Shown here one piece after another: positions 58,663-64,000 of a DNA stretch of 64,000 nucleotides. The notes below the pieces were generated by a model. The model had not been told where the DNA came from, ran no database searches, and saw only the letters and a list, made by a program, of their open reading frames with translations. Numbering within the stretch: the first letter of the stretch is position 1; every line of letters begins with the position of its first letter. The stretch is from Ensifer sp. LC163. Lineage in GTDB: Bacteria; Pseudomonadota; Alphaproteobacteria; Rhizobiales; Rhizobiaceae. A program made the position numbers and the translations under genes. Where the stretch lies: positions 558,001 to 622,000 of the forward strand of contig NZ_MBSS01000001.1 in NCBI RefSeq assembly GCF_001695855.1, in the 5' to 3' direction.

Positions 58663-59115
58663 GTGTCACCCTCGCCCTTCGCCATTCGCGCCGCATCGGC
58701 AGGCGACCTGCCCGGACTTCTTGCGCTTTATGGCGAACTGAACCCGGACGACCCGGCGCTCGACGCCGCACTGGCCGCCGATCGTTTTTCGACGATCCTT
58801 GCTCAGCCCGGCATGACGATTTTCATTGGCCTTGCCGGCGACATCGCGGCCGCATCGGTCACATCAGTCGTCGTGCCGAACCTGACGCGGGGCGGCGCAC
58901 CCTATGCCCTCATCGAAAAGGTCGTGACGTCAGCCGCCTTTCGCCGACGGGGCTTTGCCAGCGCACTGATCAGCCACGCGATGGCCGAAGCCTGGGCCGC
59001 CGGCTGCTACAAGGTAATGTTGCTGACGGGATCGAAGGATCCCGCGACACTGCGCTTCTATGCGAATTGCGGCTTCCGGCAGGACAAAACAGGCTATCAG
59101 ATCCGGCGTCCCTGA
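58663..59115 (+). CDS. GNAT family N-acetyltransferase
   Basis: A 150-residue single-domain acetyltransferase. It has AIRAASAGDLPGLLALYGEL, VVTSAAFRRRGFASALISHAMAEAW, where RRRGFAS is the acetyl-CoA-binding Q/RxxGxG/A motif, and a C-terminal LRFYANCGFRQDKTGYQI. The acceptor is unknown. Translation starts at GTG 58663, three bases after the pth stop, so it is probably translationally coupled to pth; GGAG lies upstream. It converges on clpS, with three bases between the two stops. Confidence 0.9.
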   Translation: MSPSPFAIRAASAGDLPGLLALYGELNPDDPALDAALAADRFSTILAQPGMTIFIGLAGDIAAASVTSVVVPNLTRGGAPYALIEKVVTSAAFRRRGFASALISHAMAEAWAAGCYKVMLLTGSKDPATLRFYANCGFRQDKTGYQIRRP

Positions 59116-59118
59116 CCG

Positions 59119-59430
59119 TCACTCCTCCGGCTCGGTCATGAACATCAGGGGGAAGCCGGCGTCCTTGGCGAGATCGGTCGCCTCCTTGGCCTTGGTCTCG
59201 GCGATATCGCGCACGCAGACGACGACGACGGAAACCCCGAGCTTGTGCGCCGTCATCATCACCCGGTAGCCTGCCTCCTCGCTCATGTGGAACACCGCCT
59301 TCAGCACCGTGACGACGAAGTCGCGCGGCGTGTAGTCGTCGTTGACGAGAATGACCTTGTAGAGTTTCGGCCGTTCAAGCTTCGGTTTCGGCTTCAGCTT
59401 CGGTTTTGCGGCAAGATCGTCGTCACTCAT
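59119..59430 (-). CDS. clpS: ATP-dependent Clp protease adaptor ClpS (ClpS2-type)
   Basis: A 103-residue adaptor that delivers N-degron proteins to ClpAP. A basic Lys/Pro-rich extension (about 8-20) is followed by the ClpS core: LYKVILVNDDYTPRDFVVTVLKAVFHMSEEAGYRVMMTAHKLGVSVVVVCVRDIAETKAKEATDLAKDAGFPLMF. Rhizobiales commonly have two ClpS proteins, and this sequence matches the second, ClpS2-type paralogue from what I recall. The N-degron pocket differs between the two. clpA is not nearby. ATG 59430 with GGTGGA upstream; the frame extends upstream but is not needed. Confidence 0.93.
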   Translation of the reverse strand: MSDDDLAAKPKLKPKPKLERPKLYKVILVNDDYTPRDFVVTVLKAVFHMSEEAGYRVMMTAHKLGVSVVVVCVRDIAETKAKEATDLAKDAGFPLMFMTEPEE

Positions 59431-59610
59431 CGGAAATCCACCCGTTGATGACAGGAAAGCGATCACGGTCGCCAGCCGCCACACTATCCTATGCGGACGC
59501 GCTGCGATCAAGCAAAAGCCGGGCGCCGGGCATCGTACCCGCTCGGAAAGCCCATACGGCGCACTCCATTTGCCATGGCCGCATTTGCCATGGCCGCGCC
59601 GCGATGCGCA

Positions 59611-60147
59611 TTACCTGCCGCTTTGATAACCGACGAACATTTTCGCCGCCTCATCATAGCCGCGAGCCCGATCCAGTGCCGCCGCCGGCGTCTGCCGCCG
59701 CGCGAGAAGCGCGTGGAAGAAGCAGTGCACGAACAGCGGCGCGTCCGCGCCCTCGGGCGAACCGTCCGGAGCGACATAAAGAGCCGCTCGCCCACGCCCG
59801 ACGAACGCATCGCCGAAAACCCTGCCGCCGGTTTCGCACGCGGTGCTGAGGATCACCTTGCCGTCAAGCCGGGCGTGTTCGGCAATGACCGAAGGCGGCA
59901 TACTGTCTTCGACCAGCATCGACGTATCGATGCCCTCGCAATACTCACCGAAGACGAAGCCATTGTCGTCACCGTGGCCGCAGATAACGACGTATTGGTG
60001 CACGAGGTCGCCAGCGCCGATCAAGGTGAGAAAATCCCGCGGCGTGCCCGGCAAATGCAGGGTGACGACGGCACCGAGACTTTCCAATGTCGCGCGGATG
60101 AGCAAGGCCTCTAGCGCATCGCCGATATCGACGACGGCTACCGGCAC
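59611..60147 (-). CDS. caspase/CHAT-like hydrolase-fold protein
   Basis: A 178-residue protein of unknown function. It contains VVICGHGDDNGFVFGEY with His58 and VILSTACETGGRVFGDAFVGRGRAALYVAP with Cys104, 46 residues later. The arrangement, a hydrophobic strand then GHG, and a hydrophobic strand then ACETG, matches the catalytic His/Cys of CHAT and caspase-like domains. It lacks the repeats usually fused to CHAT and could be a stand-alone small protease. It starts at GTG 60147 with no clear ribosome site. It overlaps no gene and is convergent with clpS in the opposite order. Confidence 0.5.
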   Translation of the reverse strand: MPVAVVDIGDALEALLIRATLESLGAVVTLHLPGTPRDFLTLIGAGDLVHQYVVICGHGDDNGFVFGEYCEGIDTSMLVEDSMPPSVIAEHARLDGKVILSTACETGGRVFGDAFVGRGRAALYVAPDGSPEGADAPLFVHCFFHALLARRQTPAAALDRARGYDEAAKMFVGYQSGR

Positions 60148-60371
60148 CCGCGGGAAATGAATTTCTGATCGATCAATTCCGGCACCCCCTCAGGCATGTC
60201 CTCAGCGCCGCGGAAAAGTCAGCGGTCTTCGAAGCGGATATGCGGCTCGACGCTCGTGGGTTCAACGGCCAAGACCCCTTATTTACCGTGAACAGGGCGT
60301 GCGCCCTTGACCAACCAGCGCCCTTCCCGCATAGGCACGCCAACGGAATTCAAGGATACGGACGAGACCCC

Positions 60372-61475
60372 ATGGGCTTTAAATGCGGTATTGTCGGGCT
60401 GCCGAACGTCGGCAAGTCCACTCTCTTCAACGCGCTTACCAAGACGGCGGCGGCTCAGGCTGCCAACTATCCGTTCTGCACGATCGAGCCGAACACCGGC
60501 GAAGTCGCGGTTCCCGATCCGCGCATGCGCAAGCTGGCCGACATCGCCAAGTCGAAGGAAATCATCCCGACGCGCATCTCCTTCGTCGATATCGCCGGCC
60601 TGGTGCGCGGCGCGTCGAAGGGCGAAGGCCTCGGCAACCAGTTCCTCGCCAACATCCGCGAAGTGGATGCGGTGGTGCACGTGCTGCGCTGCTTCGAGGA
60701 TGACGACATCACCCACGTCGAAGGCCGCATCCACCCGGTCGCCGATGCCGAGACGATCGAGACCGAACTGATGCTCGCCGACCTCGACAGCCTCGAGCGC
60801 CGCACCGAACAGACGCGCAAGCGCGCCGGCGGCAAGGACAAGGACTCCATGGCGCAGTTGCCGATCATGGAAGCCTCGCTGAAGCTGCTGCAGGACGGCA
60901 AGCCGGTACGCACGCTGCTTGAAAAGCTCGATGCCGAAGAACTGCGCATTCTGCAGGGCCTCAACCTCCTGACCGCTCATCCCGTGCTCTATGTCTGCAA
61001 CGTCGCGGAAAGCGATGCCGGCGACGGCAACGAACACACCCGCGCGGTTGCCGAAATGGCTAAGGCGCAAGGCGCCGAAAGCGTCGTGATCTCGGCGGCG
61101 ATCGAATCCGAAGTGGCACAGCTGCCGGAAGAGGAAGCCAAGGAGTTCCTGAGCGCGCTCGGCCTGGAAGAAGCCGGTCTCGACCGCCTGATCCGCGCCG
61201 GCTACAAGCTGCTCGACCTCATCACCTATTTCACCGTCGGCCCGAAGGAAACGCGCGCCTGGACGATCCAGCGCGGCACCAAGGCACCGCAGGCCGCCGG
61301 CGTCATCCACACCGACTTCGAACGCGGCTTCATCCGCGCCAACACCATCGCCTTCGACGACTACATCGCGCTCGGCGGCGAAGTCGGTGCCAAGGAAGCT
61401 GGCAAGGCCCGCGACGAAGGCAAGGAATACGTCGTCCAGGACGGCGACGTCATCCACTTCCGCTTCAACACGTAA
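60372..61475 (+). CDS. ychF: redox-regulated ATPase YchF
   Basis: The 367-residue OBG-family ATPase of unassigned role (translation-linked, redox-sensitive in E. coli). It has the P-loop GLPNVGKST (9-17), the switch region DIAGLVRGASKGEGLGNQFLANIREVDAVVHVLRCF, the ATP-preferring NVAE motif in place of NKxD, a coiled-coil insertion and the C-terminal TGS domain (TYFTVGPKETRAW...YVVQDGDVIHFRF). Full length. ATG 60372 is chosen from family length; the frame extends 44 codons upstream. Confidence 0.96.
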   Translation: MGFKCGIVGLPNVGKSTLFNALTKTAAAQAANYPFCTIEPNTGEVAVPDPRMRKLADIAKSKEIIPTRISFVDIAGLVRGASKGEGLGNQFLANIREVDAVVHVLRCFEDDDITHVEGRIHPVADAETIETELMLADLDSLERRTEQTRKRAGGKDKDSMAQLPIMEASLKLLQDGKPVRTLLEKLDAEELRILQGLNLLTAHPVLYVCNVAESDAGDGNEHTRAVAEMAKAQGAESVVISAAIESEVAQLPEEEAKEFLSALGLEEAGLDRLIRAGYKLLDLITYFTVGPKETRAWTIQRGTKAPQAAGVIHTDFERGFIRANTIAFDDYIALGGEVGAKEAGKARDEGKEYVVQDGDVIHFRFNT

Positions 61476-61483
61476 GACATGAA

Positions 61484-61514
61484 ATCACGACGCGGCATGC
61501 AGCCGCGTCGTGAT
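61484..61514. terminator. 13-bp hairpin overlapping the end of the downstream gene
   Basis: ATCACGACGCGGC-atgca-GCCGCGTCGTGAT is a perfect palindrome that overlaps the last codons and stop of the minus-strand gene (TGA at 61485-61487) and lies nine bases after ychF. T-runs are absent. Confidence 0.55.
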
Positions 61515-62588
61515 CCCGGCCGGCAGAAGGTTCATCACCACGCGGCGCAGCCTCTGCCAGAAAATGCCGATGAACAGCACGGTAACGCCGACCACCGCGA
61601 AGGCGACGAAGACGTAGCTGTCCAGCGACGCGCCGCTCTTGCTCAACATCGTCCAGACCGCGCCGCCCAGCGACAACAGCCCTGAGGTGACGAAGGCGCG
61701 GCGGTCAATGACCAGCCCGGCCAGCATGAACAGGGCAACAATCAGAATGGCGGCCACCGCCTGACCGAAGCTGGCCTGCCCGTCCCACCATGTTCCGCCG
61801 CTGTTCGGCATGAAGACCAGCCCCATCATCGAGTAGAGCAGCGCCGGCGCCGCTGTGAGATGCAGCCAGAAAGCCGTGTCGGATCGCGACGTCACGCGCT
61901 GTGGATCGGAGACGTCGTAGCGCATGGCAACCGCGAACACCCCCAATGCTCCAATGAGCAGGATGGGCGGCAGGAGCGAGATATAGTCGTCGCTAGCAAC
62001 ATTGATGCCGAACCCGCTGTCGAGCGCGGATACGACAGACATCACCGCGATAGATGCGATCGACAGCACCAGGCCGGCCAGGGCCAGCGGAACGCGGTAG
62101 CGCCAGTAAAACAACGCCAGGGGTATCGGGAAAGCCGCGAGATACGTCAGTGCAAGGGTTTGAGGATGCCATTCATCCCGGTGTCCGCTCAACACGGCGT
62201 ACGTCGCCATCGCAACCCAATGCACGAGCGCCAGTGTCAGCGCCACGGAGGGCAGCGCCAGCCGCTGGCGCCGCACCAGGATTTCCGCAAGCACGACAAT
62301 CACCGGCAGCGTTGCGAACGGACCGCCCAGGCCCCAGAGGCCGATCAGGACCACCACGACGCCGATCGTGATCAGGATATCGTGAAATCCCCTGACGAAC
62401 CGCGGCTGCTCGCTGTCTTCGGCCGCACATGCATCGAGAGCAACATCGTCCCGGTCTACGGCATCCGCTGCCACCGGCCCGAAGCTGATGCCGCGGTCGG
62501 TGAGATAGGCCTCGAGATCGCTCACCTGATGCGCGGAGATAATCCCTTTTTCGGCCGCTCCTGCGAGCGCCCTGTTCAGTTCGGTCAC
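61485..62588 (-). CDS. polytopic membrane protein (DUF2157-like)
   Basis: A 367-residue protein with a soluble N-terminal part of about 70 residues (helical, charged) followed by about ten hydrophobic helices spread over 70-350, and a basic C-terminus. The architecture fits the DUF2157 group of predicted membrane proteins; no function is known. GAGG at 62597 leaves seven bases to GTG 62588, so this start is preferred over ATG 62594, which abuts the site. The gene converges on ychF, and their ends share a hairpin. Confidence 0.7.
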   Translation of the reverse strand: MTELNRALAGAAEKGIISAHQVSDLEAYLTDRGISFGPVAADAVDRDDVALDACAAEDSEQPRFVRGFHDILITIGVVVVLIGLWGLGGPFATLPVIVVLAEILVRRQRLALPSVALTLALVHWVAMATYAVLSGHRDEWHPQTLALTYLAAFPIPLALFYWRYRVPLALAGLVLSIASIAVMSVVSALDSGFGINVASDDYISLLPPILLIGALGVFAVAMRYDVSDPQRVTSRSDTAFWLHLTAAPALLYSMMGLVFMPNSGGTWWDGQASFGQAVAAILIVALFMLAGLVIDRRAFVTSGLLSLGGAVWTMLSKSGASLDSYVFVAFAVVGVTVLFIGIFWQRLRRVVMNLLPAGITTRLHAAS

Positions 62589-62699
62589 GAGCATTCCTCA
62601 ATCAAAAAGGGGTCGATACATCCGTAAAACAGGTGGTTGCATGAACGACCGGCATGCGCAACCTGGAAATTCCTCGATACGGTCGTATCAACTGATGCG

Positions 62700-62802
62700 A
62701 GAGCGCCACGCGTCAAACGTGACGCATGAGGGACGCTGTAACGCCTGAAAGCGACTGCTCAATTTCCCGCTCAAATCGATTCCGATTTGAGAAATTATGC
62801 AG
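62700..62802 (-). repeat. B-type (RIME-like) repeat, copy 6
   Basis: Carries cgcgtcaaacgtgacgcatg, tgtaacgc, and ctcaaatcgattccgatttgag plus aaattatgcagta. Located in the promoter region of the MaoC pair. Confidence 0.75.
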
Positions 62803-62840
62803 TACGTAAAGCGGCAGCAAATCAGACGGGACAACTCAGC

Positions 62841-63293
62841 ATGCTGTATTTCGAGGATTTTTCGCAAGGGCGGCGCTTCGACTACAAACCAGTCGAAATG
62901 AAGCCCGCGGACATGGTTGCCTTTGCCCGCGAATTCGACCCGCAGCCGATGCACCTCGACGAGGAAGCCGGCAAGCGCAGCATCCTCGGTGGGCTCTCGG
63001 CCTCGGGCTGGCACACCAGCGCCGTTGGCATGCGCATGATGCTCGACGCCTTCATGGGCCAGTCCTCGTCTCAAGGTTCGCCCGGCATCGACTTCATGGA
63101 CTGGAAGAAGCCGGTGATCGCGGGCGACGTTCTAACTGGCTTCAGCCAGGTGCTCGAAGCGCGCCGCTCGCAGTCCAAGCCGAGCCTCGGCATCGTCAGG
63201 TTTCGCAACGAAATCGTCAACCAGGCCGGTGAGCCGGTGGCGGTTTCGGAATGTTCCGTGCTCTTCCGTTGCCGCGACCAGGGTCAGAACTGA
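62841..63293 (+). CDS. MaoC-family (R)-hydratase-like protein, first of a pair
   Basis: A 150-residue hot-dog-fold protein of the MaoC family. The dehydratase motif DMVAFAREFDPQPMHLDEEAGKRS supplies the Asp and His expected in the active site, and the region GGLSASGWHTSAVGMRMMLDAF follows. It may hydrate an enoyl-CoA or act on a related thioester. ATG 62841 is chosen from family length; a longer frame begins inside the repeat. It ends overlapping the second MaoC gene by ATGA, so both are translationally coupled. Confidence 0.9.
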   Translation: MLYFEDFSQGRRFDYKPVEMKPADMVAFAREFDPQPMHLDEEAGKRSILGGLSASGWHTSAVGMRMMLDAFMGQSSSQGSPGIDFMDWKKPVIAGDVLTGFSQVLEARRSQSKPSLGIVRFRNEIVNQAGEPVAVSECSVLFRCRDQGQN

Positions 63294-63763
63294 TGATGAC
63301 GATGGAGGAGTTTTACGCCACCGGCCGCAGGACCATCATCGGCAGCCTGACATTTACCGCTGACGACATCGTCCGTTTCGCCCGCGACTTCGATCCGCAG
63401 CCCTTTCATCTCGACGCCGAAGAAGCCCGGCATTCGCTCTTTGGCGGCCTGTGCGCGTCCGGCTGGCATACCTCCGCTGGATGGATGCAGTGTTTCGTCC
63501 GGTTCTGGAAGGATGAGCAACGGCGGCTTGCCGCCGAAGGCCTGCAGGCACCAAGGCTTGGCCCTTCGCCCGGTTTCCGCGATCTGAGATGGCTGACGCC
63601 GGTCTATGCCGGCGACACCGTGACCTATGCCGTGACGTTCCTCGAAAGCCGCACGCTTGCGTCGCGGCCGGGCTGGCGGATCAACAGCATCCTGTGCGAA
63701 GGCGAAAACCAGCACGGCGAAGCGGTGATCCGTTTCGAAAGCAAGGTGATCGAGTTCGTATAG
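63293..63763 (+). CDS. MaoC-family (R)-hydratase-like protein, second of a pair
   Basis: A 156-residue paralogue of the preceding product: FTADDIVRFARDFDPQPFHLDAEEARHSLFGGLCASGWHTSAGWMQCFVRFW has the same Asp and His positions. The two genes overlap by the tetranucleotide ATGA, so the products may form a heteromer, as some hydratases of this fold do. ATG 63293 is the first of three close starts (63293, 63296, 63302). Substrate unknown. Confidence 0.88.
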   Translation: MMTMEEFYATGRRTIIGSLTFTADDIVRFARDFDPQPFHLDAEEARHSLFGGLCASGWHTSAGWMQCFVRFWKDEQRRLAAEGLQAPRLGPSPGFRDLRWLTPVYAGDTVTYAVTFLESRTLASRPGWRINSILCEGENQHGEAVIRFESKVIEFV

Positions 63764-63866
63764 AGCACTTCCCGGAAAAGGGCGAAGCGATTTTCCGTCC
63801 GGAAATGTGTAAAAACAAGGAGCTAGCGCGTTTCCGTGACGCTATCTAACGCGGAAACGCTCCAGA
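63763..63866. repeat. palindrome-rich intergenic repeat (C-type)
   Basis: GAAAATCGC-type half-sites and the palindrome CGCGTTTCCGTG...aacgcggaaacg lie just after the MaoC pair, in the style of rhizobial dispersed elements (agagcgtttccg family). Only this copy occurs in the window. Confidence 0.5.
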
Positions 63867-63908
63867 GCGTGAACGACCGTCGCCCATCCCAGAAGATGCG
63901 CGCTGCGG

Positions 63909-63939
63909 TTATTCCTTAAGTCGGGAACGATTTGGGCGT
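63909..63939. repeat. B-type repeat fragment
   Basis: attccttaagtcgggaacga is close to the tgcataattccttaaatcgg core of B-type repeats but degenerated and short. Confidence 0.4.
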
Positions 63940-63956
63940 AAAATCCGTTCGGACTT

Positions 63957-64000
63957 TCAAAGCTCCACGCCAGTGGCCGGCAGGCCAACGCGCAGGCGAG
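63957..64000 (-). CDS. possible C-terminal end of a gene continuing beyond the window
   Basis: Reading left from the edge, one minus-strand frame gives RLRVGLPATGVEL and a stop at 63957-63959. The composition is protein-like, but 13 residues are too few to name a family. Confidence 0.3.
   Translation of the reverse strand, partial: RLRVGLPATGVEL

Noticed and set aside
59567-59600. Two tandem copies of catttgccatggccgc after the CHAT-like gene
   Set aside because: A short duplication of only about 15 bases with no evident function; too little to call a repeat family.

Overview
This window is chromosomal DNA of a GC-rich alphaproteobacterium of the order Rhizobiales, most likely Sinorhizobium/Ensifer. 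Three things point there: an alphaproteobacterial-type RpoD of 685 residues; an aspartate aminotransferase that, from memory, is almost residue-for-residue the Sinorhizobium AatA; and intergenic two-palindrome repeats of the kind described as RIME elements in Rhizobium and Sinorhizobium. There are no rRNA or tRNA genes, no CRISPR array, no prophage and no intact insertion sequence. Most of the window is housekeeping and small accessory genes.

Layout. 1-4.4 kb holds small accessory genes: an NTF2-like protein, YjbQ, DUF1428, a VOC protein, a transglycosylase-type lipoprotein, an LprI-like protein and a GYD protein. 4.6-16.6 kb is an information-processing block in which rpoD and dnaG lie nine kilobases apart, separated by a GFA protein, a GyrI-like protein, the kbl-tdh threonine-catabolism operon, recQ and a glycosyltransferase-like gene; yqeY-like and carA follow. 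18.3-23.2 kb has a LysR regulator divergent from an SDR plus imine-reductase-like pair, a short regulator, and aatA. 23.7-28.4 kb holds a VIT/VWA surface protein with a C-terminal LPQTA sorting signal overlapping its own class GN sortase gene, then a PQQ-type sugar dehydrogenase and a DUF3052 gene. 28.5-33.5 kb carries a DMT exporter, a cold-shock gene behind a 700-bp AT-rich leader, BA14K and SH3/DUF1236 envelope proteins, an MBL hydrolase and two very small membrane proteins. 33.6-38.1 kb has ilvE divergent from a MarR regulator, a response regulator and sensor kinase split by a repeat, and a TPR-like protein.

38.1-47.5 kb holds a phosphatase/csaA and proC/ybjN cluster on the minus strand, ubiK, and a plus-strand run lgt-methyltransferase-pgeF-M24 peptidase-lipoprotein-prs. 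48-53.6 kb has a glycine-zipper lipoprotein, an EF-hand protein, DUF779 with an aldehyde dehydrogenase, their probable GAF/Fis regulator, and a BenE-type transporter. 53.8-64 kb holds rplY, a GGDEF/EAL protein, a periplasmic binding protein, pth, a GNAT enzyme, clpS, a caspase/CHAT-like protein, ychF, a polytopic membrane protein and two overlapping MaoC genes.

The points most worth attention are the sortase and LPQTA substrate pair in a Gram-negative, a small stand-alone protein with a caspase/CHAT-like His-Cys pair (59.6-60.1 kb), three clear operator-like palindromes next to regulator genes, and a dense set of repeats. One of those repeats supplies the stop codon of a response-regulator gene and separates it from its kinase.
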